Source: Cytophagales bacterium
GTDB taxonomy: Bacteria; Bacteroidota; Bacteroidia; Cytophagales; Spirosomataceae
Assembly: GCA_013298865.1 (NCBI GenBank)
Contig: JAAFJL010000003.1
Coordinates: forward strand, 19,955 to 83,954
Direction of reading: 5' to 3'
Length of the DNA stretch: 64,000 bases
Shown here: in pieces, positions 16,664 to 25,026 of the stretch
How the letters are laid out: each line of letters opens with the position of its first letter
Numbering within the stretch: the first letter of the stretch is position 1
The notes under the pieces: generated by a model
Databases searched by the model: none
What the model was told of the DNA's origin: nothing
What the model saw: the letters and a program-made list of their open reading frames with translations, nothing else
Translations under genes and position numbers: made by a program

Positions 16664-19267
16664 ATGTCAATTTTTACCTCCAAATTCTGGTCACTCCTCG
16701 TGATGTCCTTTGTAGCTTTATCTCTAAAAAGTAATGCACAATCAAAAATCTGTGGTACTCCTTCACCCTCAAAAGAAGAAAAAAATCGAATTGTTGAACT
16801 TCGTAATCAGTACAATCGTGGGTTGAAAGCTGCCCGAATGGATACTGCCCGAAAAGATACCGTAAGGGGAGTTGTTTACATTCCTGTTCGTCCGCATATT
16901 GTTCGTAAAAACGATAAATCGGGCGGTTTGCCTTTGTTTGATTTGAATAATTCCTTAGCCATTTGTAATAAATTTTACATCAATGCAGGCAAAGGAATTC
17001 AGTTTTATATTGCGGGAACAGAACCCAATTACGTGGATGATTCAACGCTTTATGAGTTTAATTCTGGAAAAAAAGATGCTTCTGGAAAAACAATGGAGGA
17101 ACGTATCACCGCTAAAAATGCCGTGAAAAACGCTGTAAACGTCTATTTTGTAGGAAGCCTTTTAGCGGATGGCAAATCTCTGGCAGGTTACGCTTATTTT
17201 CCTACAACTGAGGCTTCTTCAAATACTTGTGTGATGTTGAATGGTCAGACTAATGATAATTCTACCTTCGCACATGAGTTTGGGCATTATTTTAATTTGT
17301 ATCATACTTTCCAAAGTAATAATGACACCATTCCCGAAAGAGAGTTGGTTACTCGCTTGGCGGTAGAATCTGGTAAAAGAAAACCTGCCAATTGCGATGC
17401 CAAGGGCGATTTGATATGTGATACGCCATCCGACCCTTTTGATAGAAAACCAAAAGTGAATAGTTGTGTGTATGCCGACACGACTTTGAAGGATGCTAAC
17501 GGTGATATTTTTGAGCCAATTATGAAAAATATCATGAACTATTTTGAATGTGAGAATGATAGTTTCACGCCTCAACAATACCAAATCATGGGTGGTTTTG
17601 GACTTAATGCCCGCTTAAATCCTGCGAATGAATACTTTTTATCAGGAAGCAAAGCATGGCAACCTTCGGTGGTAAAAGCTCCTGTTTTGAGAAAACCAAC
17701 CTACAAAGTCATGCAAGGCGTTACGTTAGTTTGGAAGGATTCGTCGAGTAATGAAACTGGTTTTTTTGTAGAACGAGCTACGTCTTTGAAAGGTCCTTTT
17801 TTAGGTGTGGGCGGAACAGCTCCTAATGACACTGTTTTTGTGGATAGAACGGTGGCTTCTAATCAAAAATATTATTACCGAATTAAGCCTTCAAATACCA
17901 CGCTTGGTTCATTGAGTAATGTGGATTCTGTGACAACTGGGGCGGTTTATTGCAAACCAACGTATTCGTTTGGATGTGGCGAAACGGGTGGAAAAGGTAA
18001 TCTTGATTGGTTTAAATTAGAAGGTGATTCAACTACGATAAATAACGAAAAATCAGCCTGTTCAGTTGCTGCTTACGGAGATTTTACAAACCTTTCGGCT
18101 AAGATGACGGGTGGTAAAAAGTATAAAGTTACGTTAGGTACTTCGTTGGACAAAGACAGCACTTTTTATACCTTAAATTCAGCCATTTGGATTGATTTTA
18201 ATAAAGATGGAATCTTCACAGGTACGAAAGTGGGCGAAGATTCGGAGATGGTTTATCAAGGGAAAATGGCTACGGGTGATAATGTTTTGATTGACTCTTT
18301 GAGAATACCCAAAACGGCTTTGGGAGGCTCTACACGTATGCGAGTGAGGGTTCAACGCATTACAGGTGGTCCAGTTTTGAGTGCTTGTGATAATTATTTT
18401 ACGGGCGAAACGGAGGATTATTCTGTCAATATTACCAATGCAAAACCTGAGCCTACGCCTGTTACGTATTGCGTACCTACCTATACGTACCCATGCGTGA
18501 AGGGTGGGCAACTATTGAATTTTAGTTTGAAGGCGGATTCTTTGAGCATCAATCATGGTGATACAACTTGTGCGGGAGGTTACAATAATTATCGTTCAAA
18601 AACCTCCGCCATGGTGAAAGCTGGGAAGAAATATCCTATCTCTTTGAAGATGTCTTCCGATAGTACAACCTTAGCCTATATGGTGGGAATTTGGGCAGAT
18701 TTTAATGGTGATGGGGTTTTTACAGGTTCAGAAAAGGGTAAAGGTTCAGAGATGTTATTGCAAAATATCACTACGGTTAAGGGAGTTTTGAACGATACTT
18801 TAACTATTCCAATTGACATAAAATCTGGGAATTATGTCTTGCGGGTACGTACACAACGAGCCTCGTACGGGGCAGTGGCGGATGCCTGTGAGCGATATAC
18901 GTATGGCTCAACGGGAGATTTTACGATAGCGGTGAAGGACACAAGCACGAAAAAAAGTGGGCGTGTAATTGCACAGGTTGTTCAAGAGAAAGTTTCAGAA
19001 TTTAGGAATGAAAATGAGAACGAAGGAGCGTTAATTTATCCCAACCCAACGGACGGTAGTTTTGTGTATGTGCGAGTAAATAATGCCGAAGAAGCTCATT
19101 TGGCACTTTTTAATAGTTTGGGCAATGAAATTCCGACTTTGAAAGGGATTGTTTCGCAGTATGTCGTAACGCTAAAACCAATTCAAAATATAGCCTCTGG
19201 GGCTTATTTTGTGAGTATTGTGGAGGATGGGAAAAGGGTTGTGCAGAAGGTGATGGTCGTTAAGTAA
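16664..19267 (+). CDS. Secreted M43-type metalloprotease with FN3, two GEVED modules and T9SS tail
   Basis: An 867-residue exported protein. Order: signal peptide; protease domain with zinc motif HEFGHYFNLYH (about residues 204-214) and a Met-turn region KNIMNYFECENDSFTPQQ as in pappalysin-type M43 enzymes; an FN3-like segment (about 345-425); two GEVED modules, each with IDFNKDGIFTG or ADFNGDGVFTG (about 430-605 and 610-765); and a C-terminal type A T9SS sorting domain (IYPNPTDGSF ... SGAYFVSIVEDGKRVVQKVMVVK). The second GEVED signature is changed to GSTGDFTI. It should cross the outer membrane by T9SS and act outside the cell. Confidence 0.9.
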   Translation: MSIFTSKFWSLLVMSFVALSLKSNAQSKICGTPSPSKEEKNRIVELRNQYNRGLKAARMDTARKDTVRGVVYIPVRPHIVRKNDKSGGLPLFDLNNSLAICNKFYINAGKGIQFYIAGTEPNYVDDSTLYEFNSGKKDASGKTMEERITAKNAVKNAVNVYFVGSLLADGKSLAGYAYFPTTEASSNTCVMLNGQTNDNSTFAHEFGHYFNLYHTFQSNNDTIPERELVTRLAVESGKRKPANCDAKGDLICDTPSDPFDRKPKVNSCVYADTTLKDANGDIFEPIMKNIMNYFECENDSFTPQQYQIMGGFGLNARLNPANEYFLSGSKAWQPSVVKAPVLRKPTYKVMQGVTLVWKDSSSNETGFFVERATSLKGPFLGVGGTAPNDTVFVDRTVASNQKYYYRIKPSNTTLGSLSNVDSVTTGAVYCKPTYSFGCGETGGKGNLDWFKLEGDSTTINNEKSACSVAAYGDFTNLSAKMTGGKKYKVTLGTSLDKDSTFYTLNSAIWIDFNKDGIFTGTKVGEDSEMVYQGKMATGDNVLIDSLRIPKTALGGSTRMRVRVQRITGGPVLSACDNYFTGETEDYSVNITNAKPEPTPVTYCVPTYTYPCVKGGQLLNFSLKADSLSINHGDTTCAGGYNNYRSKTSAMVKAGKKYPISLKMSSDSTTLAYMVGIWADFNGDGVFTGSEKGKGSEMLLQNITTVKGVLNDTLTIPIDIKSGNYVLRVRTQRASYGAVADACERYTYGSTGDFTIAVKDTSTKKSGRVIAQVVQEKVSEFRNENENEGALIYPNPTDGSFVYVRVNNAEEAHLALFNSLGNEIPTLKGIVSQYVVTLKPIQNIASGAYFVSIVEDGKRVVQKVMVVK

Positions 19268-19273
19268 TTTTTG

Positions 19274-19310
19274 AAAAGAGGCTCTGATTTGGTTTGGAGC
19301 CTCTTTTTTT
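19274..19310 (+). terminator. Rho-independent terminator of the metalloprotease gene
   Basis: Stem AGAGGCTC / GAGCCTCT (19277-19284 and 19297-19304) followed by a T8 run; it begins 6 nt after the stop codon. Confidence 0.85.
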
Positions 19311-19360
19311 TCTCTTCTTGATTTTTTATCATATAAATACAAAAGGAAATATTTTGATTT

Positions 19361-20095
19361 TCAAATTTTTTCGAGAAGAGAAAAGCCATAAATTGATTTA
19401 TTTTCTGGATAAAATTCACTGGTAAAATTCTTTATGATGAACATCTTACTATCTTGAATAGATTTTAAAGATTCATACAATATTGTTCTGTTTTGTTTAA
19501 TCTGATTCTTTGATAAAAATACACCTTCTTGCCTTGATGGTGTTTCTGAAAAGAAATCAATGTTAATGTTTAATGAGAAAATTAACGATAAATAGTCTGA
19601 ATCATGATTAAAATAAATTGTACCACTTTTTAGAAAACCATCATAATAAATATTTTGAATAGTAGCATTACAATTGAAAATAGCATACCCTAAATCCATT
19701 ACAAAATCTTCTTTACTACTCTCTAAATCAGAATATTGTTCTAACCAATCTTTTAAACTCAAAATGTTTTCGTCAAGAATCCATTTCACTTCTGAATTTC
19801 TAAGTCCTATTTCTTTAACAGTTAGCCAAGGTAATAGCTTAATAAGAAGCAAGAAATATTTTTTGAACGTTTTAATGTCTATTGTTTCTATTTCTTTCAA
19901 TACCTCAATATTCCAAGAACCTACATCATAGAAATCAAAAAGTTCTTCATTTTCAGTATCAAATGCCTTTTTATACATAGAATCTGAAAATACAAAATAC
20001 TGTTTTCCATTATTTGGCTGCTTTCCCGAGTAGGCATTTCTAGGAAGCAACCTCTCCAACAGATTTGTATTTATGTTTAATACATTGATTTTCAT
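19361..20095 (-). CDS. Orphan hypothetical protein
   Basis: A 244-residue soluble protein without signal peptide or membrane segments. I do not recognise a family. It is rich in Asn, Lys, Ile, Phe and acidic residues, with an even alpha/beta pattern (FKKYFLLLIKLLPWLTVKEI, KSGTIYFNHDSDYLSLIFSL). Its base composition looks more AT-rich than most neighbours. It stands alone between two terminators/repeats, a placing typical of acquired or accessory genes such as immunity-type proteins, but no toxin partner is seen. Confidence 0.55.
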   Translation of the reverse strand: MKINVLNINTNLLERLLPRNAYSGKQPNNGKQYFVFSDSMYKKAFDTENEELFDFYDVGSWNIEVLKEIETIDIKTFKKYFLLLIKLLPWLTVKEIGLRNSEVKWILDENILSLKDWLEQYSDLESSKEDFVMDLGYAIFNCNATIQNIYYDGFLKSGTIYFNHDSDYLSLIFSLNINIDFFSETPSRQEGVFLSKNQIKQNRTILYESLKSIQDSKMFIIKNFTSEFYPENKSIYGFSLLEKI

Positions 20096-20470
20096 TTTAT
20101 TAGCTATTAAATCTCATGTAACCTCGCCCGTAATGTCTGAACAATCTTTACACAAATCTACTAAAATTGCCCTAATTTCATTGCCCAAAAATCATTTAAA
20201 GCCTATATTTGATTTACAGACTACACTTATTATCCTTAGTATGAACTAAATTCAATTTTGGAAAAATGTCAATAAAAATGATACATATTTCCAATATTAA
20301 AACTAAGAAAACAGAGAAAAATCTTACAAAACCACTATTTACCAATGTCCGAAATGAGTCTGGTCTTAGGTTTAGCGAAGCGTTCCTACAACCAGACTCA
20401 TTTCGGACATTAGAGGAATGAGAATCTGGTCGTAGCAAAAGTTCCTACGACCAGTTATAGAAAAGATAAA
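20096..20470. other. Intergenic region (375 bp) with hairpin repeats
   Basis: The first 240 bp show no gene or recognisable motif. The last 125 bp hold the two inverted repeats listed next. An open frame crossing the repeats (about 20214-20438, minus) is a by-product of the palindrome and is not called. Confidence 0.5.
20345..20454. repeat. Two tandem inverted repeats of the GTAGGAAC family
   Basis: First hairpin: perfect 20-bp arms ATGTCCGAAATGAGTCTGGT (20345-20364) and its complement (20391-20410), enclosing a 26-nt loop with TTTAGCGAAGCGTTCCTAC. Second hairpin: CTGGTCGTAG (20426-20435) and CTACGACCAG (20445-20454). The loop of the first and the arms of the second match the element at 13222-13286. 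Located downstream of glgE on the minus strand. Confidence 0.85.
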
Positions 20471-22435
20471 TTAGTAATTACCCTCAATCCTAAACAAGTG
20501 CATTGGCATAATGTGTGGGTCGAGGTCTATGTAGTTGTACTCGCCTTTCCAGAAATATTTTGCTCCAGAAATTAAATCATGGACAATAAATTCTTCGTCA
20601 GGATGCTTACCAATTAAGTTCAGTGGCACCTTTACTACGCCATTTTGCTTGTTATAAGCATCCAAATTGACAATAGATAAAATCTGATTTCCATTCTGAT
20701 GGGTTTTCAGATATGCCAATAATTGGTCGTTATTGATGTCACAAAAAGTAATATTATTTGTTCTTTGCAAAGCACTATTCTCTTGCCGAACTCGGTTTAC
20801 TGTCCGAATCAGATGGGTGAGTTTGTTCTCGAATGTCCAGTCCCACCATTTTACTTCATACTTTTCTGAATGACTGTATTCTTCTTTTCCTGGGTAAGCA
20901 TCTTTGACCATTGCTTCAAAAACAGGACTAAATGTTCCATAATTTGAAGATAAAGTTGCTGCCATAAAATAACGAATCAAGAACATTGGTTCGAGCCCCC
21001 CTTGCAACGAATACGGTAAAATATCGTGAGTATTGGGCCAAAAATTCGGACGCATATAATATTGCTGGTCAGTCTGAGTCAGTTCGTTCATGTACTCAAT
21101 CAATTCCGCCTTCGTGTTTCGCCATGTATAGTAGGTATATGAGTGGGTGTAACCCAATTTTGCCAATTGTTGCATTACTTTTGGCTTAGTGAAAGCCTCC
21201 GCCAAGAAAATCATATCTGGATACACTTCCTGAACTTCCGCAATGACCCATTCCCAAAAACCAAAGGCTTTTGTGTGCGGATTATCAACCCGAATGATAC
21301 GAACGCCCCATTTTCCCCAAGTCAGGATTGTATTTTTTAATTCTTCCCAAAGTTCTACCCAATTCTCAGACTCAAAATTTACAGGATAAATATCTTGGTA
21401 TTTTTTAGGAGGATTTTCAGCATATTGGATCGTTCCATCTGGACGAACTTTAAACCATTCAGGATGCGATTTTGCCCAAGGATGATCTGGCGAACATTGA
21501 ATCGCTAAGTCCATTGCCAACTCAATATCCATTGACTTACAGACACTTATCAAATGTTTTAAATCATCGAGCGTTCCTAATTCTGGTAAAATAGCGGTAT
21601 GTCCGCCCAATTCAGAACCAATACCATACGGCACACCCACATCATCAGGCAAGGCATTGGTTGTATTGTTTTTTCCCTTTCTAAATTGTGTTCCAATCGG
21701 GTGAATAGGAGGGATGTACAAAACATCAAAGCCCAATGACTTCATTCTTGGCAAAACATTGGCTTCAACATCCTTGAAAGTCCCGTGTTGTCCATTTCTA
21801 CTTGCCGCCGAACGAGGAAACACTGAATACCAAGCCGAGAAGGCAGCTTTCTCACGGTCAACCCAAAGTTTTAGCGGAGGATGTTGCGTAACGTTCTGTT
21901 TATCAGGATATTGGCTTATCCATTCTTTCATGGTATCACTCAATGAAAAGGCAACAGCTTCATCATAATGCGTTGAATCTCGAAAGATTTTTGCTGCATT
22001 TTGGATAGGTTTCTTGTCTTCTTTTGCAGCAATTTTTGCCATTTTATCCAGTATCAAAGCACCCACTAATAACTCAATATTTACGTGTTGATTATCTTTG
22101 ATTTTTGCTTTGATTTCATGTTGCCAACTGGCAGAATGATCAACCCAAGATTCAATTGTATATTGATATTGGCAGTTGGTGTCAACCGAAAAAGAGGCAG
22201 CATAACGATCATTTCCGATAAAAGACATAGCTGATTCTGTCCAGTTTCTATCTTTTGTTTTTTTGTGTAATAGTCTAACCGCCAGTAAATCATGACCGTC
22301 CAAGAAGACATCACCTTCAACATTAATCGTATCACCAACGAATGCCTTCACGGCAAACCGTCCGCCATCTAATTGAGGCGTAATTTTTTCAATAATAACT
22401 CTATTCTGACCTTGAATTGGCTTAGGAATACCCAT
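20471..22435 (-). CDS. glgE: Alpha-1,4-glucan:maltose-1-phosphate maltosyltransferase GlgE
   Basis: A 654-residue GH13 subfamily 3 enzyme that extends alpha-1,4-glucan from maltose 1-phosphate. The N-terminal DUF3416-like beta-domain (GGRFAVKAFVGDTINVEGDV ...) precedes the barrel. Catalytic residues can be placed: nucleophile Asp384 in IIRVDNPHTKAF and acid/base Glu413 in FLAEAFTKP; their spacing of 29 equals that of the Streptomyces enzyme (D394/E423). GlgE-specific segments YAENPPKKYQDIYPVNF and ENWVELWEELKNT are present. No glgB, treS or maltokinase gene lies nearby, so the rest of the pathway must be elsewhere. Confidence 0.95.
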   Translation of the reverse strand: MGIPKPIQGQNRVIIEKITPQLDGGRFAVKAFVGDTINVEGDVFLDGHDLLAVRLLHKKTKDRNWTESAMSFIGNDRYAASFSVDTNCQYQYTIESWVDHSASWQHEIKAKIKDNQHVNIELLVGALILDKMAKIAAKEDKKPIQNAAKIFRDSTHYDEAVAFSLSDTMKEWISQYPDKQNVTQHPPLKLWVDREKAAFSAWYSVFPRSAASRNGQHGTFKDVEANVLPRMKSLGFDVLYIPPIHPIGTQFRKGKNNTTNALPDDVGVPYGIGSELGGHTAILPELGTLDDLKHLISVCKSMDIELAMDLAIQCSPDHPWAKSHPEWFKVRPDGTIQYAENPPKKYQDIYPVNFESENWVELWEELKNTILTWGKWGVRIIRVDNPHTKAFGFWEWVIAEVQEVYPDMIFLAEAFTKPKVMQQLAKLGYTHSYTYYTWRNTKAELIEYMNELTQTDQQYYMRPNFWPNTHDILPYSLQGGLEPMFLIRYFMAATLSSNYGTFSPVFEAMVKDAYPGKEEYSHSEKYEVKWWDWTFENKLTHLIRTVNRVRQENSALQRTNNITFCDINNDQLLAYLKTHQNGNQILSIVNLDAYNKQNGVVKVPLNLIGKHPDEEFIVHDLISGAKYFWKGEYNYIDLDPHIMPMHLFRIEGNY

Positions 22436-22632
22436 AGATTTTGTTTGTAAAATGGTTTGAAAATAAGTTTGGTACGCAAATTGATATTAATATATCTGAG
22501 TAGTTTTTGAAAATATATTTTGGTAATAAAATTTCAAAACACAAATTAATAAAATCAATTGATTGTTTCTTGATAATTAATTGATGTTCACCAACAAATC
22601 GCCCATTTTTTTAATTTTAACCATATTTTGCC

Positions 22633-23427
22633 ATGAAAATGTCATTCGCATCCGTCTTAGTACTTGTGCTTGCACATGGTAGTTTGTTTGCTTCTTTAGG
22701 TCCAGTAAAAACTGGGACACTATCAGAAGAAGGTGTAGCCAGATACTATGCTGCCAATTTGAAAGGAAAAATCACCGCACATGGTGAAAAATACGATGAA
22801 TCCCAGCTAACGGCTTCTCACTCTAAACTTCCATTAAATACATTAGTGAAAGTAACCAATTTAGAAAATAACAAGAGTGTAGAAGTACGAATTAATGATC
22901 ATTGTCGCTGCGAAGAAGAAGGGAAAATTATTAATCTTTCTCGTGAAGCGGCTTCAAAATTAGGAATGATAGCCAGTGGCGTTGCCAAGGTTCGCTTAGA
23001 AGTTGTTACGCCACCTGAAAGTGGAGTGGCTTCAACACGAGAAATAAATACGAAAGAAGAAAAAGATGTTACCCATGTAGGTGTTGGCACAGCCAAAGCA
23101 AGTCCTGCAACTGGTGGAACTTTGGAAACTAATTTAGAAATTAATAAATCTTATAATTCAACTTGGCAAGAGCAACATCCTAAAGGTTTTGGGGTTCAGG
23201 TAACATCATTGACCAACCTAAAAATGCTCCAAGATATTTGTGATGAATTGATTAAGTTAGGCGTAAAAAAAGAAGAGATTTATATCCAGGTCGGACAGAA
23301 AGAAACGCAAAAAGTATTCAGATTAATGTTCGGAACTTTTTATACAAAAGAAGGAGCAAATGAAAGATTAGCTTGGCTTTCAGAGCAAGGCTACAAAGGA
23401 GTAATTCGCTCTCATTTGAATAATTAG
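22633..23427 (+). CDS. rlpA: RlpA-like septal lytic transglycosylase with SPOR domain
   Basis: A 264-residue exported protein. Residues about 33-120 form the RlpA double-psi beta-barrel (EGVARYYAANLKGKITAHGE, LPLNTLVKVTNLENNKSVEV, RINDHCRCEEEGKIINLSRE); the catalytic-type Asp is in INDH. Residues about 185-263 are a SPOR domain (GFGVQVTSLTNLKMLQDICD ... VFRLMFGTFYTKEGANE), which binds denuded glycan at division sites. The usual RGPF following the Asp is replaced by HCRCEEEG, a variation worth noting. Bidirectional terminator follows. Confidence 0.88.
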   Translation: MKMSFASVLVLVLAHGSLFASLGPVKTGTLSEEGVARYYAANLKGKITAHGEKYDESQLTASHSKLPLNTLVKVTNLENNKSVEVRINDHCRCEEEGKIINLSREAASKLGMIASGVAKVRLEVVTPPESGVASTREINTKEEKDVTHVGVGTAKASPATGGTLETNLEINKSYNSTWQEQHPKGFGVQVTSLTNLKMLQDICDELIKLGVKKEEIYIQVGQKETQKVFRLMFGTFYTKEGANERLAWLSEQGYKGVIRSHLNN

Positions 23428-23456
23428 AAGGGTTTTGTACTTATTTAGAACTAACA

Positions 23457-23495
23457 AAAAAAAGCCTGCAAATCAATTGATTTGCAGGCTTTTTT
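23457..23495. terminator. Bidirectional terminator between rlpA and rpsP
   Basis: Perfect palindrome AAAAGCCTGCAAATCA / TGATTTGCAGGCTTTT centred on CAATTG region (about 23474-23477), with A-run and T-run flanks. It serves rlpA (plus) and rpsP (minus). Confidence 0.88.
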
Positions 23496-23516
23496 GGTAC
23501 GAATAAGAAAATTGAA

Positions 23517-24167
23517 TTACTCAGCAGTTTCAGTTGATGCTTCCGCTACTGGAGCTTCAACAATTTCCGCTACAGCTTCAACTGCCTCAACTACTGGAGC
23601 TTCAACAACTTCTGCTACAGCTTCAACTGCCTCTGCTACTGGAGCTTCAACAACTTCTGCTACTGCTTCAACCGCCTCTGCTACTGGAGCTTCCTCAACT
23701 TCTTCTTCTACTTGATTTTTCTTAGCAATTGCTGCTGCACGAGTTTCATTAACCTTAGTTTCATTTGCCAAACGTGCATTTCTGTCAGCTTTTTCTTTAG
23801 AAGATAAACCTTCTACTTTACTTGCTACTTTACCGTCTTTAACCGTCTTCCAACCTTCAAATTTCGAGTCAGCTATTTCCTGAGAAATAGCACCTTTATT
23901 TACACCTACTTGTAAGTGTTTCTTCAATAAAACACCTTTGTAAGATAATATTGCACGAGCAGTATCAGTTGGTTGAGCCCCGTTCATTACCCATTTCAAC
24001 GCTTGATTTTCGTTGATAGAAATTGTAGCAGGGTTTGTATTTGGATTATAAGTTCCTAATTTCTCGATGAAACGACCGTCACGTGGAGCTCTTGAGTCTG
24101 CCACAACGATGTCGTACATTGCTAATTTTTTACGTCCACGACGTGCTAATCTGATTTTTACAGCCAT
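23517..24167 (-). CDS. rpsP: 30S ribosomal protein S16 with long Ala/Glu/Val repeat tail
   Basis: 216 residues, whereas S16 is usually 80-90 in many bacteria and longer in Bacteroidota. The core is canonical ([54 protein letters not shown]). The C-terminal 65 residues consist of about four copies of a 15-residue unit [15 protein letters not shown] (45-nt DNA repeat). The tail is acidic and low in complexity. A good Bacteroidota promoter and a short leader hairpin lie upstream. The usual partners rimM and trmD do not follow; the gene is monocistronic here. Confidence 0.95.
   Translation of the reverse strand: MAVKIRLARRGRKKLAMYDIVVADSRAPRDGRFIEKLGTYNPNTNPATISINENQALKWVMNGAQPTDTARAILSYKGVLLKKHLQVGVNKGAISQEIADSKFEGWKTVKDGKVASKVEGLSSKEKADRNARLANETKVNETRAAAIAKKNQVEEEVEEAPVAEAVEAVAEVVEAPVAEAVEAVAEVVEAPVVEAVEAVAEIVEAPVAEASTETAE
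23534..23698. repeat. 45-bp tandem repeat inside rpsP
   Basis: Between three and four near-identical 45-bp units encode the [15 protein letters not shown] tail of S16. Differences are mostly single bases (for example ACAATT/ACAACT). Copy number may vary by slippage; frame is kept because 45 is divisible by 3. Confidence 0.85.
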
Positions 24168-24183
24168 TGTAGTCTGAATTTGT

Positions 24184-24259
24184 GAAGGAACCCGTCCTTC
24201 GGTTACGTTGGTTTTATAAATTGGAGTGCAAAAATAGTGATTTTTACTGACTTATCAAA
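24184..24259 (-). promoter_or_regulatory. rpsP promoter and leader hairpin
   Basis: On the minus strand TTTG (24259-24256), 19 nt, TATTTTTG (24236-24229): exact Bacteroidota promoter. The leader contains GAAGGA-CGGGT-TCCTTC (24200-24184), a 6-bp hairpin 17 nt before the ATG, which might be a site of S16 or translational control (inference). Confidence 0.82.
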
Positions 24260-24285
24260 AAGCGATTGGTAAATATTTGTAAAAC

Positions 24286-24320
24286 AAAAATACCCACAAG
24301 ATTTGCCTTGTGGGTATTTT
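24286..24320 (-). terminator. rnpB: Terminator of the RNase P RNA gene
   Basis: Stem TACCCACAAG / CTTGTGGGTA with a 6-nt loop and A/T-runs on both flanks; on the minus strand it directly follows the 3' end of rnpB. Confidence 0.85.
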
Positions 24321-24323
24321 GTT

Positions 24324-24781
24324 ATTAAGCGATAAGCCGGGTTCTGTCAGAAAATTCATCAAATTACTTTGAATCAAATTCGTCTTATCATTTATCTCGA
24401 CGCACCGTCACCGATACGCTCTATCAACCTACCCACTGACATCAGGCGAGCAGCCCTCTTTTTAGTTATCAGTTATCAAGAAACAGTTATCAGTTTTGCG
24501 GATGACCGTTTAACTGTTTACTGCTTACTGTTTACTGATAACTGTCTCGTCAGCCTATTTGGTTTTTCAACTCATGAGGTTTACAGCTGCCCTCGTTGTC
24601 ACCAACGAGGCGGTAGGCTCTTACTCTACCTTTTCACCCTTACCTAAAAATAGGCGGTAATTTTCTGTTGCACTGGCTGTCACGGATTCGTCACCAAATA
24701 CGTGCCTTCCCGTTAGGAAGCATGATGCTCTGTGTTGCCCAGACTTTCCTCCCTGATTGCTCAAGGCGATAAGATACTTAA
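24324..24781 (-). ncRNA. rnpB: RNase P RNA, type A
   Basis: The catalytic RNA that matures tRNA 5' ends. On the minus strand it has the universal 5' core GGAGGAAAGTCTGGGC (P4), CAGTGCAACAGAAAATTACC, GGTAAGGGTGAAAAGGTAG and AGTAAGAGCCTACCGC, AACCTCATG/CCAAATAGGCTGACGAG, and the 3' core CTGACAGAACCCGGCTTATC. The ends GTTAAG and CTTAAT can pair as P1. P12 is reduced to a tiny hairpin. Between CCAAATAGG and GGGCTGCTCGCC, where E. coli has P16/P17, there are about 85-90 extra nt built from ACAGTTA/TCAGTAA heptamers that fold on themselves. Ends are approximate (a few nt). Confidence 0.95.
24463..24545. repeat. Inverted heptamer arrays inside rnpB
   Basis: Plus strand: AGTTATC repeated (24464-24495) and then the complementary words AACTGTT, TACTGCT, TACTGTT, TACTGAT, AACTGTC with a 7-nt step (24511-24545). 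The halves can pair through ACAGTTATCAGT/ACTGATAACTGT. Same word class as the array at 43630-43737. Confidence 0.85.
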
Positions 24782-24787
24782 CTGTCA

Positions 24788-24818
24788 CAAAGGTAGTTTT
24801 TTTATGTGAAGTGACAAA
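24788..24818 (-). promoter_or_regulatory. rnpB promoter
   Basis: On the minus strand TTTG (24818-24815), 19 nt, TACCTTTG (24795-24788). The predicted start, 5-7 nt further, coincides with the beginning of the P1-forming sequence. Confidence 0.88.
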
Positions 24819-24919
24819 GTGGCGAAGGCACAAAGGAACAGAGGTTCAAAAGCATAAAGTGGCAAAAAATCAGAATGGCAAAGGAGTAATTGAGTCAAGT
24901 GGTAAAGGCATATAAAATC

Positions 24920-24948
24920 AAAAGCCCTCGCTTTTGGCGAAGGCTTTT
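24920..24948 (-). terminator. Terminator of the DUF4403 gene
   Basis: Stem AAAAGCCTTCGC / GCGAGGGCTTTT on the minus strand (one G-U pair), followed by T-rich sequence. It lies 78 nt after the stop at 25026, with the heptamer array between. Confidence 0.7.
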
Positions 24949-24956
24949 ACTCTCTC

Positions 24957-25026
24957 GAAAAACGAACAACGAACAGCGAAAAACGAAAATCGCACAACGA
25001 GTAACGAAAATCGAACAACGAAAAAC
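24957..25026. repeat. Heptamer array of the NNCGAAN type
   Basis: Words AACGAAC, AACGAAC, AGCGAAA, AACGAAA, ATCGCAC, AACGAGT, AACGAAA, ATCGAAC, AACGAAA follow with a strict 7-nt step. Position 3-5 (CGA) is nearly constant and the others drift. The array runs into the stop region of the DUF4403 gene. Confidence 0.85.

Noticed and set aside
20214..20438. 74-codon minus-strand frame
   Set aside because: Runs through two inverted repeats; no family resemblance.
20980..20996. GGTTCGAGCCCC, similar to a tRNA T-arm
   Set aside because: It lies inside the glgE reading frame and no cloverleaf can be built around it.
23482..23725. Plus-strand frames rich in Thr/Ala/Ser or Leu/Gln opposite the end of rpsP
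   Set aside because: Antisense shadows of the 45-bp repeat of S16.
24369..24833. Open frames of 70-92 codons on both strands over rnpB
   Set aside because: They lie within the conserved RNase P RNA, and their peptides show no protein-like pattern.
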